A stretch of 64,000 nt of DNA from Streptomyces chartreusis NRRL 3882. GTDB taxonomy: Bacteria; Actinomycetota; Actinomycetes; Streptomycetales; Streptomycetaceae. Where the stretch lies: assembly GCF_900236475.1 (NCBI RefSeq), contig NZ_LT963352.1, positions 5,006,001 to 5,070,000 on the forward strand, written 5' to 3'. The position numbers and the translations under genes were made by a program. The notes under the pieces are model-generated. The model did not search any database. It was not told the origin of the DNA and worked only from the letters and a program-made list of their open reading frames with translations. Shown piece by piece: positions 32,755 to 40,017 of the stretch. Numbering within the stretch: the stretch's first letter is position 1; every line of letters starts with the position of its first letter.

Positions 32755-33419
32755 GGACTGAGCCGCTCCACGCGCCAGCTCCCGTCGGCCCGCTCCACGT
32801 ACCGCAACCGGTCGTGCAGCCGGTTCTCGCGGCCCTGCCAGAACTCCACCGTCTGGGGGGCCACCCGGAAACCGCCCCAGTGCGGGGGCACGGGGACCTG
32901 CTCGCCCTCGGGATAGCGGGCGGCCAGTTCGGCGTAGGCGCCGTCGATGTCGGCCCGGGTGGCGATCACCGAGGACTGGGCGCTGGCCCAGGCGCCCAGC
33001 TGCGATCCGTGCGGGCGGGTCCGGAAGTACGCCGCCGTCTCGTCCCGCCCGGTACGCCGCGCGACCCCGGTCACGATGACCTGCCGGGCCATCGGATGCC
33101 AGGGGAACAGCAGCGAGACGTACGGGTTCTCCGCCAGGTCACGGGCCTTGCGGGAGTCGTAGTTCGTGTAGAAGACGAAGCCCTGCTCGTCGAAGTGCTT
33201 CAGCAGCACCGTGCGGGAGCTGGGGCGGCCCTCGGCGTCGGCCGTCGAGACGATCATGGCGTTCGGCTCGAACAGCCCGCCGTCCGTCGCGGCCTGTTTG
33301 AACCAGCGCGCGAACTGCTCGACGGGGGTGGCGGCCAGCTCGTTCTCGGAGAGGCCCTCGGCCCGGTACTGCTTGCGCATCGAGGCCAGGTCGAAGGGGA
33401 CGGCGTCGCGGTCGGTCAC
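32751..33419 (-). CDS. pdxH: Pyridoxine/pyridoxamine 5'-phosphate oxidase
   Basis: 222-residue FMN enzyme of vitamin B6 synthesis and salvage, oxidising pyridoxine or pyridoxamine 5'-phosphate to PLP. Family signatures are AMIVSTADAEGRPSSRTVLLKHFDEQGFVFYTNYDSRKARDLAENP (FMN phosphate site), WHPMARQVIVTGVARR, and the C-terminal block EFWQGRENRLHDRLRY with the PLP-binding Arg and His residues. Length matches bacterial PdxH. Starts with GTG, divergent from citrate synthase across 285 bases. Confidence 0.95.
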   Translation of the reverse strand: MTDRDAVPFDLASMRKQYRAEGLSENELAATPVEQFARWFKQAATDGGLFEPNAMIVSTADAEGRPSSRTVLLKHFDEQGFVFYTNYDSRKARDLAENPYVSLLFPWHPMARQVIVTGVARRTGRDETAAYFRTRPHGSQLGAWASAQSSVIATRADIDGAYAELAARYPEGEQVPVPPHWGGFRVAPQTVEFWQGRENRLHDRLRYVERADGSWRVERLSP

Positions 33420-33704
33420 CCGGTCATCTTGCCGTATGGACGGTGTCCTTCGTCACTGCCTGGCACTGAGTGCCGTGAACCCTCCCCAACGGTGGCACTC
33501 GGGGATATCGTTTCCGTGCCGTTCCGGTTGGGTGACCGCCAGCCGTACGGGGCATCACAGGGGGAGACCGGCCAGGACCGCGAGTCGCCGTAGGTGACCG
33601 TGGATCCTCCGGACGGCCGCCCGCTTCGCAAGCTGACTGACACATGGTTCGTCGTCCCACCCCACATCACACCATCTGTCACTTACATCACGAGGAGCCG
33701 CCTG

Positions 33705-34805
33705 ATGTCCGACTTCGTACCCGGGCTCGAGGGAATCGTCGCGTTCGAGACGGAGATCGCCGAGCCGGACAAGGAGGGCGGCGCACTCCGGTACCGGGGC
33801 GTCGACATCGAGGACCTCGTCGGCCACGTCTCCTTCGGCAACGTCTGGGGCCTGCTCGTCGACGGCGCGTTCAACCCCGGCCTGCCGCCCGCCGAGCCGT
33901 TCCCCATCCCCGTCCACTCCGGCGACATCCGCGTCGACGTGCAGTCGGCCCTGGCCATGCTGGCGCCCGTGTGGGGCCTGAAACCCCTCCTGGACATCGA
34001 TGCCGAGCAGGCCCGCGAGGACCTGGCCCGGGCGGCCGTCATGGCACTGTCCTACGTCGCCCAGTCGGCACGCGGCCAGGGCCTGCCGATGGTCCCGCAG
34101 CGCGAGATCGACAAGGCCCACTCCGTCGTCGAGCGCTTCATGATCCGCTGGCGCGGCGAGCCGGACCCCAAGCACGTGGCGGCGGTGGACGCGTACTGGA
34201 CGAGCGCCGCGGAACACGGCATGAACGCGTCCACGTTCACGGCGCGGGTCATCGCCTCGACGGGCGCGGACGTGGCGGCGGCCCTGTCCGGAGCGGTCGG
34301 CGCGATGTCGGGCCCCCTCCACGGAGGCGCCCCCTCCCGCGTCCTGCACATGATCGAGGAGATCGAGCGCACGGGCGACGCGGAGGCCTACGTCAAGCAG
34401 ACCCTCGACAAGGGCGAACGCCTCATGGGCTTCGGCCACCGCGTCTACCGCGCCGAGGACCCGAGGGCGAGGGTCCTGCGCCGCACGGCCCGCGAACTGG
34501 GCGCACCGCGCTTCGAGGTCGCCGAGGCCCTGGAGAAGGCGGCCCTGGCGGAACTCCACGCCCGCCGCCCCGACCGGGTCCTCGCCACCAACGTCGAGTT
34601 CTGGGCAGCGATCGTCCTGGACTTCGCCGAGGTCCCGGCCCACATGTTCACGTCCATGTTCACCTGCGCCCGCACGGCCGGCTGGTCCGCCCACATCCTC
34701 GAACAGAAGCGCACGGGCCGCCTGGTCCGCCCCTCGGCCCGCTACACGGGTCCGGGCTCCCGCGACCCCCGGGAGATCGAGGGCTACGAGGACATCGCCC
34801 ACTGA
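33705..34805 (+). CDS. Citrate synthase 2
   Basis: 366-residue citrate synthase of the short Gram-positive type, condensing oxaloacetate and acetyl-CoA. Catalytic residues can be placed: first histidine in SGPLHGGAPS, second in MGFGHRVYRAEDPRARVL, aspartate in NVEFWAAIVLDFAEVP. The N-terminus MSDFVPGLEGIVAFETEIAEPDKEGGALRYRGVDIEDLV is typical; the ATG at 33705 follows GAGGAG, so the longer open frame is not used. In S. coelicolor the gene next to pdxH is annotated as citrate synthase 2 rather than the main CitA, from memory. Confidence 0.93.
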   Translation: MSDFVPGLEGIVAFETEIAEPDKEGGALRYRGVDIEDLVGHVSFGNVWGLLVDGAFNPGLPPAEPFPIPVHSGDIRVDVQSALAMLAPVWGLKPLLDIDAEQAREDLARAAVMALSYVAQSARGQGLPMVPQREIDKAHSVVERFMIRWRGEPDPKHVAAVDAYWTSAAEHGMNASTFTARVIASTGADVAAALSGAVGAMSGPLHGGAPSRVLHMIEEIERTGDAEAYVKQTLDKGERLMGFGHRVYRAEDPRARVLRRTARELGAPRFEVAEALEKAALAELHARRPDRVLATNVEFWAAIVLDFAEVPAHMFTSMFTCARTAGWSAHILEQKRTGRLVRPSARYTGPGSRDPREIEGYEDIAH

Positions 34806-34819
34806 TCCGTCTCCCACAC

Positions 34820-34845
34820 GGCCCCACCCGGCTCCGGGTGGGGCC
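34820..34845. terminator. Strong hairpin between citrate synthase and the HIT gene
   Basis: Perfect 12-base complementarity, GGCCCCACCCGG with CCGGGTGGGGCC, separated by CT. It lies 14 bases after one stop and 11 bases from the convergent stop, so it can end both transcripts. Confidence 0.85.
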
Positions 34846-34856
34846 GCCCGCCCCTC

Positions 34857-35333
34857 TCACCCCGTGAGCCGGTCCAGCTCCTGCCCGATCGCCTCCCGCA
34901 CCGGGTCGTGCCGCGCCCCGAGCGCATGGCGCTCCGCGCTCCACATCTCCCGCGGATAGAGCCACACCGGCATCCGCACGAGATCCCCGGGCTCCCAGTC
35001 GTACCGCGGCCACACATGCGCGTGCAGGAACCCGTCGGCGTTCCCGAGAATCTCCAGATTGACCCGCCGAAAGCCCGACTCGATCCGCCGGCAGGCCCGC
35101 TCGACGGCCTCCCCCAGACGCGCCATGTCCTCCAGAAACGCCGTCCGCCTGCTCCGCGGCAGCTCCGACAGTCGCTCCACCAAGGGGTCATCGGTCAGCA
35201 ACACCGAGTAACCAGGCAGAAACTGCACATCGCCGATCACCGCGAACCCGGCGTCCAGCCTCCGCATCACGGTCGGATTCTCGCCCCGCAGAGCGCTGCC
35301 GATCCGATCGTCGCGCCACTCGCTCGCCACCAT
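34857..35333 (-). CDS. HIT-like nucleotide hydrolase/transferase
   Basis: 158-residue HIT-superfamily protein. The histidine triad region is FLHAHVWPRYDWEP: H104 and H106 match the first two histidines (H106 would be the nucleophile position), while the third place is W108 instead of histidine. Upstream VNLEILGNADG gives the usual strand and Asn of the nucleotide site. HIT enzymes split or transfer nucleoside phosphates such as ApnA or AMP-amides, so the target may be a nucleotide or an adenylylated small molecule. The gene has an unusually elaborate leader: promoter, 12-codon upstream ORF and three hairpins (35354-35606). It converges on citrate synthase. Confidence 0.8.
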   Translation of the reverse strand: MVASEWRDDRIGSALRGENPTVMRRLDAGFAVIGDVQFLPGYSVLLTDDPLVERLSELPRSRRTAFLEDMARLGEAVERACRRIESGFRRVNLEILGNADGFLHAHVWPRYDWEPGDLVRMPVWLYPREMWSAERHALGARHDPVREAIGQELDRLTG

Positions 35334-35353
35334 CGCCCCCCGGAAAACGCAGA

Positions 35354-35416
35354 CGACCCGCGAGCCTGGTCCTCCTGAGGAGGAGCCGGCCGGACGTACC
35401 GGCGACTCGCGGGTCG
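35354..35416 (-). promoter_or_regulatory. Attenuator-like hairpin before the HIT gene
   Basis: CGACCCGCGAG (35354-35364) and CTCGCGGGTCG (35406-35416) form a perfect 11-base stem in the message. Nested inside is TCCTCC-TGA-GGAGGA (35370-35384). In the transcript the stem is followed by TCTGCGTTTTCC and then the HIT ribosome binding site, which is the layout of a transcription terminator placed inside a leader. Confidence 0.7.
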
Positions 35417-35443
35417 GGTGACTGCTGGAGATTGGGCCGGCTG

Positions 35444-35492
35444 CACGTTTCGCTCACGTGCTGGTCCGGCACCGCACTGTGTGTGGTGCCGG
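35444..35492 (-). promoter_or_regulatory. Two leader hairpins just after the upstream ORF
   Basis: CCGGCACC (35466-35473) pairs with GGTGCCGG (35485-35492) as a perfect eight-base stem beginning five bases after the upstream ORF stop. Further along the message CACGT (35444-35448) pairs with ACGTG (35456-35460). A ribosome held on the short ORF would cover or free the first stem. Confidence 0.6.
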
Positions 35493-35496
35493 GCCG

Positions 35497-35535
35497 CTAG
35501 CCCGCAGCCACCTCACGCGTCCGGTTCTCATACAT
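35497..35535 (-). CDS. 12-codon upstream ORF (leader peptide MYENRTREVAAG)
   Basis: The message reads ATG TAT GAG AAC CGG ACG CGT GAG GTG GCT GCG GGC TAG. It is preceded by GGAGGTG nine to ten bases before the ATG, an almost perfect match to the 3' end of 16S rRNA and stronger than the site of the HIT gene itself. The stop is 163 bases before the HIT start. No codon run for one amino acid is seen, so classical amino-acid attenuation is unlikely; general ribosome stalling or slowing is a better fit. Confidence 0.65.
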   Translation of the reverse strand: MYENRTREVAAG

Positions 35536-35568
35536 CTGCCGAACCACCTCCCTTCTCGTGTACCTGGA

Positions 35569-35606
35569 ACCCTAGGAAACCGTCCGGCCCCGGATCAACT
35601 GTTTTT
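35569..35606 (-). promoter_or_regulatory. WhiB7/WblC-like promoter of the leader and HIT gene
   Basis: Read on the minus strand: AAAAA (35606-35602), three bases, TTGATC as -35 (35598-35593), an 18-base spacer, and TAGGGT as -10 (35574-35569). WhiB7-dependent promoters in Mycobacterium have an AT-rich block about 3 bp upstream of the -35 and a TAGGNT-like -10; WblC is the Streptomyces counterpart. The transcript would start about 25 bases before the leader ORF. Confidence 0.6.
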
Positions 35607-35622
35607 CTGAGACCTTGACCCC

Positions 35623-36036
35623 ATGACGCAGCGACAGGCGATTCTCAGCGGTTCGGTGTTCGAGGAGCGGATCGGGTACGCCCGGGCCGTGGTGGACGGG
35701 GACTGGGTGCACGTGTCGGGGACGACCGGCTTCGACTACGCGGACATGACGATCTCCGACGACGTCGTGGAGCAGGCCGAGCAGTGTCTGCGGAACATAG
35801 GTGCCGCGCTGGAGGAGGCGGGGTGCTCGTTCGCGGACGTCGTGCGGGTGCGGTACCTGCTGCCGGATCGCGAGGACTTCGAACCGTGCTGGCCGGTGCT
35901 GCGGAAGTGCTTCGGTGAGGTGCGGCCGGCCGCGACGATGTTGGTGTGCGGGCTGGCGGACCCCCGGATGAAGATCGAGATCGAGGTGTACGCCCGCCGC
36001 GGGAGTGGTACTGGGGGTGTGTCGTCGATCGGCTGA
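35623..36036 (+). CDS. RidA/YjgF-family deaminase-like protein
   Basis: 137-residue protein of the Rid family, small trimeric enzymes that hydrolyse reactive enamine/imine intermediates formed by PLP enzymes. Seen are VHVSGTTGFDYADMTISDDVVEQAEQCLRNIGAALEEAGCSFADVVRVRYLL and the C-terminal RPAATMLVCGLADPRMKIEIEVYAR. In true RidA an arginine near residue 105 holds the substrate; here RPAAT supplies it. The start is 25 bases past the divergent HIT promoter and lacks a ribosome binding site, so it may be leaderless. Confidence 0.88.
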   Translation: MTQRQAILSGSVFEERIGYARAVVDGDWVHVSGTTGFDYADMTISDDVVEQAEQCLRNIGAALEEAGCSFADVVRVRYLLPDREDFEPCWPVLRKCFGEVRPAATMLVCGLADPRMKIEIEVYARRGSGTGGVSSIG

Positions 36037-36143
36037 GTCCGCGGCGGGCCGCTCTCCGGGGCGTTGACGTGGGGATCGCCGCCGTACAACGATTCCTTCA
36101 ATGTTGTGGGAACTTGGTGTGCGCTGGGTCACGTTCCAGTTGA

Positions 36144-37601
36144 ATGATTGCAAGTAGCGAACCGACGTGCCGTACGTGCGGACGCAGCCTGCAGGGGGTC
36201 CAGGTGAGTGCTTCCCGGCGTAGTGGGACCACCGACGAGCTGGGGCCGGACGAGCCCGAGCGGGACGGTTCGGACGGCTCGGATCTGCTCGCCGCGCTGC
36301 TGGACGGTATGGACGCGGCGCTGTGCGCCTTCGGCGCCGACGGGGTCGTGACGCACTGGAACCGCGAGGCCGAGCGGATTCTGGGATGGAGCGCGGACGA
36401 GGCCGTGGGGCGGCGGGGCCTCGCCGGGTGGGCCGTGCGCAGCGCGGACGCCGAGGAGGTCGAGGCGCGGCTGCTGTCCGCCATGCACGCGCCGGGGCGC
36501 CAGGTCCACGAGTTCGCGCTGCTGACGAAGGACGGCGGGCGGGTGCTCGTACGGATGCAGTCGGCGGCCGTGCGAGGACCTGACGGCAAGCCCGCGGGTG
36601 TGTACTGCGCCTTCAGCGAGGTGCACGTGCAGATCGATCTGGAGCGGTCGATCGCCCTCAGCGAGGCGCTGTTCGAGGACGCCAGCTGGGGTGTCGTGCT
36701 CGTGGACGTCGACCTGCGGCCCGCCGTGGTGAACGCGCACGCGGCCCGGGCGCTGGGCACGGGGCGCACGTCCGTGCTCGGGCGGCCGCTCGGGGAACTG
36801 CTCGCGCAGGGCGTGGAGGAACTGGAGAGCGCGCTTCAGCACGTGCTGGCGGAGGGTGCGCCGCCCGCGCCCGCCGAGGTGTGGGTGACGGTGCGCACGC
36901 CCGAGGGGGAGCGCCGGCGGTGCTGGCGCAGCGGTTTCCTGCGGCTGGCCTCGCCGCTCGCGGAGGAGCCGGTTCCGCTGGGCGTCGGCTGGCTGTTCCA
37001 GGACGTGACGGAGGCCAAGCAGACCGAGCAGGAGGCATCACTGCTGCGGTTCCGTACGCAGCAGCTGCACCGGGCGTCGCGGGCCGCCGCCGAGTGTGAG
37101 GACCCGGCGGAGGCCGCGACCGTCCACCTGGACTTCGCCCTGGCCGGTTTCGCCGACCACGCGCTGATCGACCGGGTGGCCGGAGGCGCGCTCACCGACG
37201 GTGAGAACGAGGGGCCGGTGCGGCTGGTGCGGGTCGCCGCGACGCCCTCCGGCGCGCCGGGCCCGAGCAAGCTCGCCGACCGCGCGGGCCTGCCCGTGCG
37301 GTACGCCGAGGCGCATCCGGCCGTGCAGTGCGTGGAGCGGGTCGGTGCGCTGCGGGCGAGCGCGGGCACGGTCCCGCCGGAGCAGGCCCGGGAGTGGGCC
37401 CTGGCCCGCCAGTGGCCGCCGGACGCCGTGCACGCCCTGTGCGCGGTGCTGCGCAGCCGGGGGCGGACGCTGGGTGTCGTGACGTTCCTGCGGGGCGCGG
37501 GGCGCAGCGCCTTCGAGCGGTCCGACGCGATGTATGCGGAGGACGTGGCGGTACGGATCGCCGCGTCGCTGGATCTCGCCGGGTTGTCGGACGAGGAGTG
37601 A
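36144..37601 (+). CDS. PAS-PAS-GAF sensory protein without an output domain
   Basis: 485-residue cytoplasmic protein. An N-terminal TCRTCGRS motif precedes a first PAS domain (about 45-165: LLDGMDAALCAFGADGVVTHWNREAERILGWSADEAVGR), a second PAS (about 175-295: LFEDASWGVVLVDVDLRPAVVNAHAARALG, ending in GWLFQDVTEAKQTEQEA), and a GAF-like domain in the last 190 residues (TLGVVTFLRGAGRSAFERSDAMYAEDVAVRIAASLDLA). Related Streptomyces proteins continue into a PP2C phosphatase or histidine kinase, but this one stops after GAF. It may work as a free-standing sensor or binding partner. Its ligand is unknown. Confidence 0.8.
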   Translation: MIASSEPTCRTCGRSLQGVQVSASRRSGTTDELGPDEPERDGSDGSDLLAALLDGMDAALCAFGADGVVTHWNREAERILGWSADEAVGRRGLAGWAVRSADAEEVEARLLSAMHAPGRQVHEFALLTKDGGRVLVRMQSAAVRGPDGKPAGVYCAFSEVHVQIDLERSIALSEALFEDASWGVVLVDVDLRPAVVNAHAARALGTGRTSVLGRPLGELLAQGVEELESALQHVLAEGAPPAPAEVWVTVRTPEGERRRCWRSGFLRLASPLAEEPVPLGVGWLFQDVTEAKQTEQEASLLRFRTQQLHRASRAAAECEDPAEAATVHLDFALAGFADHALIDRVAGGALTDGENEGPVRLVRVAATPSGAPGPSKLADRAGLPVRYAEAHPAVQCVERVGALRASAGTVPPEQAREWALARQWPPDAVHALCAVLRSRGRTLGVVTFLRGAGRSAFERSDAMYAEDVAVRIAASLDLAGLSDEE

Positions 37602-37637
37602 GGGCGCGCCGACGCCCGTGGCGCCTCAGCGCCGCCG

Positions 37638-37672
37638 GAACACGTCAGTGCCGCTTGAACATGTCAGTGCCG
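37638..37672. repeat. Tandem 19-base duplication at the SIS gene stop codon
   Basis: GAACACGTCAGTGCCG and GAACATGTCAGTGCCG repeat with a period of 19 bases. The second copy contains the stop and last codons (Arg-His-stop) of the SIS-domain gene, so the first copy repeats that ending just after the gene. Confidence 0.7.
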
Positions 37673-38419
37673 GTAGAAGATCCGGTCCCGGTACTCCTCC
37701 ATGACCCGTGCGTTCCAGTCATGCCCCCCGTCGACGTTCCCGGAGCGCAGGAGCGGGGGCTCCACGCCCCGGTCGGCGAGCGTGGCGGCCGTGGTCGCCA
37801 TGACGGCCTGGAGGAGGGCCGAGGTGACGACCGTGGAGGCGGGGGCGAAGGGGGCGGGCACGTCGTCGTGGGTGAGTTCCGCGTCGCCGACCGCGATCTT
37901 CGAGTCGAGGACGAGATCGCAGTGGTCCTTGAGATACGTCCCCGAGGCGTGCCGCGACTTCGTCTCCGAGGCGTACGCCACCGACGTCACGCCGATGACC
38001 TGCACGCCCAGGGCGCGCGCGTGCAGGGCCATCTCCACGGGGAGGGCGTTGCGCCCCGAGAGGGAGATGATCAGCAGGGCGTCGCCCGCGCGGAGCGGGG
38101 AGCTGTCCAGGACGGCGCTCGCGAGGCCGTCGACGCGTTCCAGCGCGGAGCCGAGCGGCGCGGGCATGACGTCGACGCCGACGACTCCCGGCACGGCGAG
38201 CAGGTTCATCAGGGCGAGACCGCCGGCGCGGTAGACGAGGTCCTGCGCGGCGAGGGAGGAGTGCCCGGCGCCGAAGGCGAACAGACGGCCGCCGTTCTCG
38301 ACGGTGTCGGCGAGGAGCGTCCCGGCCGCCGCGATGCTGTCGGCCTCCTCGTCGCGGACCCGCCGCAGCAGGCCGATCGCGGCGTCGAGGAACCGGCCGG
38401 CCGGCGCGCGCTCGCTCAT
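37664..38419 (-). CDS. SIS-domain phosphosugar-binding protein
   Basis: 251-residue single SIS domain of the sugar isomerase/GmhA-like class. The sugar-phosphate binding parts are FAFGAGHSSLAAQDLVYRAGG, LLIISLSGRNALPVEMALHARALGVQVIGVTS and the C-terminal helix VTSALLQAVMATTAATLADRG. It resembles UPF0309 proteins, whose substrates are not firmly known; N-acetylglucosamine 6-phosphate-type sugars or peptidoglycan sugars are possible. Starts at ATG 38419 after GAAGGGA. Divergent from dmdR1. Confidence 0.85.
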   Translation of the reverse strand: MSERAPAGRFLDAAIGLLRRVRDEEADSIAAAGTLLADTVENGGRLFAFGAGHSSLAAQDLVYRAGGLALMNLLAVPGVVGVDVMPAPLGSALERVDGLASAVLDSSPLRAGDALLIISLSGRNALPVEMALHARALGVQVIGVTSVAYASETKSRHASGTYLKDHCDLVLDSKIAVGDAELTHDDVPAPFAPASTVVTSALLQAVMATTAATLADRGVEPPLLRSGNVDGGHDWNARVMEEYRDRIFYRH

Positions 38420-38498
38420 ACGGAGTCCCTTCGGGCTGACCTGGGGCGGGTGTCGCGCATCACGGTGCGGTCTGGACCAGTGCGGTGTCAATACGGCC

Positions 38499-38540
38499 GT
38501 GAAAGGCCCGGCGGAGCCGGGAAAAGCCCGGCGGGGCCGG
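38499..38540 (+). repeat. Direct repeats in the dmdR1 upstream region
   Basis: GTGAAAGGCCCGGCGGAGCC and GAAAAGCCCGGCGGGGCCGG are consecutive copies of about 20 bases, with a shorter third similar piece GTGAAAGGCTCCG at 38560. Each copy can fold on itself (CCCGGC/GCCGGG). They lie about 180 bases before dmdR1. Confidence 0.55.
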
Positions 38541-38716
38541 GAGAGCGCTCGTTGCGGTTGTGAAAGGCTCCGTCGTACCCCGCCGCGGGCCCGGATAACC
38601 TCCGCTTTCCCTCCCGCGGCACGGTTGTCGGTGGTATCCGGCAGAATTGGGTGCAGGGCCAGCGCACACGCCGGTGAGCCGTCCAGCCTCCGGCAGATCT
38701 CATTCGAGGGGCACGT

Positions 38717-39409
38717 ATGTCCGGACTGATCGACACCACGGAGATGTATCTCCGCACCATCCTCGAGCTGGAGGAAGAGGGTGTGGTCCCCATGCGCGCC
38801 CGTATCGCCGAGCGGCTGGACCAGAGCGGGCCGACGGTCAGCCAGACCGTGGCCCGGATGGAGCGCGACGGCCTGGTGTCCGTCGCCAGCGACCGGCACC
38901 TGGAGCTCACCGACGAGGGCCGTCGTCTCGCCACGCGCGTGATGCGCAAGCACCGCCTCGCCGAGTGTCTGCTCGTCGACGTGATCGGTCTGGAGTGGGA
39001 GCAGGTCCACGCCGAGGCGTGCCGCTGGGAGCACGTGATGAGCGAGGCCGTGGAGCGCCGCGTCCTGGAGTTGCTGCGGCACCCGACGGAGTCGCCGTAC
39101 GGCAACCCGATCCCGGGGCTGGAGGAGCTCGGCGAGAAGGACGGCGCCGACCCGTTCCTGGACGAGGGCATGGTGTCGCTGGCCAGCCTCGACCCGGGCG
39201 CCGAGGGCAAGACGGTCGTGGTGCGCCGGATCGGCGAGCCGATCCAGACGGACGCGCAGCTGATGTACACGCTGCGGCGCGCGGGCGTGCAGCCCGGCTC
39301 GGTGGTGAGTGTGACGGAGTCGGCGGGCGGTGTGCTGGTCGGCAGCGGTGGCGAGGCGGCCGAGCTGGAGTCGGACGTCGCCTCCCACGTGTTCGTCGCC
39401 AAGCCCTGA
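38717..39409 (+). CDS. dmdR1: DtxR-family iron-dependent regulator DmdR1
   Basis: 230-residue metal-dependent repressor. The winged helix (MYLRTILELEEEGVVPMRARIAERLDQSGPTVSQTVARMERDGLVSVASDRHLELTDEG) is followed by the dimerisation and metal-binding domain (HRLAECLLVDVIGLEWEQVHAEACRWEHVMSEAVERRV, containing the His/Glu/Cys ligands) and a C-terminal SH3-like domain. It closely matches my memory of S. coelicolor DmdR1 (SCO4394), the main iron regulator of siderophore genes, which binds iron boxes when loaded with Fe2+. No iron box is seen before it. ATG at 38717 follows GAGGGGCAC. An antiparallel ORF covers the whole gene. Confidence 0.93.
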   Translation: MSGLIDTTEMYLRTILELEEEGVVPMRARIAERLDQSGPTVSQTVARMERDGLVSVASDRHLELTDEGRRLATRVMRKHRLAECLLVDVIGLEWEQVHAEACRWEHVMSEAVERRVLELLRHPTESPYGNPIPGLEELGEKDGADPFLDEGMVSLASLDPGAEGKTVVVRRIGEPIQTDAQLMYTLRRAGVQPGSVVSVTESAGGVLVGSGGEAAELESDVASHVFVAKP

Positions 39410-39645
39410 TCCCGGCCCGGAACCGGTCTCGGGGTGGTCGCCAACTCCCGTTGCGGGTGGGGCGGTTGTGGCGTTGGCGTGATCCCGTCGGATCCATGAT
39501 TCAGTCCGTCGAATGGCAGCGCTCGCGGGCTTCCCGTGCGACGCTGTCGCGTGAGGCATATGACCTGAGGGCTCTTGGCCGCGGTTCGACAGCGATGTCG
39601 TCCGGCCGGGGAGGGGGCGGAAGGATGTGCCGTGGAGACGTGGAG

Positions 39646-39673
39646 GGCCCCGGCGCCGCGTGGCGCCGGGGCC
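39646..39673 (+). terminator. Perfect 12-base hairpin downstream of dmdR1
   Basis: GGCCCCGGCGCC and GGCGCCGGGGCC pair fully around GCGT, 237 bases after the dmdR1 stop. Either dmdR1 has a long 3' region or the hairpin ends another transcript. Confidence 0.7.
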
Positions 39674-40017
39674 TGTCCTCCCCTGTGCTGACCCGGAGCC
39701 CCGAGCTCTCAGGGTCATTCCCCGCGGACCGGTTTCCCCGAGCGGTCCGCCCCCCGCTGAAGATCTCCCCTCGGTCGAGGCGATCAATCCTTGGGGGTGG
39801 TCACTCGAACGAGGGGTGTTGTCCGCGAGAACGGCCTCCTCGAATGGCCATTCGATAATCTGCGGGTGACGTACCCACCGGAATGTGCGCTACAGGGATG
39901 TGCACTCCGGCAGGAACCACGAGGAACGGCAACAGGCACGGCAGGCAGAACACGGTTCACAGGACCGACCGGCCCGAGACGGCCACGGTCCGCGCGAAGC
40001 TTGGGGGGTGCCAGGAC
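39674..40017 (+). other. Long upstream region of the hydrolase gene
   Basis: About 340 bases without a supported gene. A GATAAT hexamer at 39853 could be a -10 element, but no good -35 lies 16-19 bases before it. Short open frames inside have no recognisable product. Confidence 0.4.

Larger units (their letters stand above)
38488..39444 (-). other. adm: Antiparallel ORF over dmdR1 (possible adm)
   Basis: A TTG-started frame of up to 318 codons runs opposite dmdR1 along its full length. For S. coelicolor an overlapping antiparallel gene called adm has been reported to make a protein and to influence siderophore and antibiotic production. The frame here is rich in Ser, Arg and Pro, as is usual for shadow frames in high-GC DNA, and I cannot show that it is translated. 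Internal starts would give shorter products. Confidence 0.35.
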
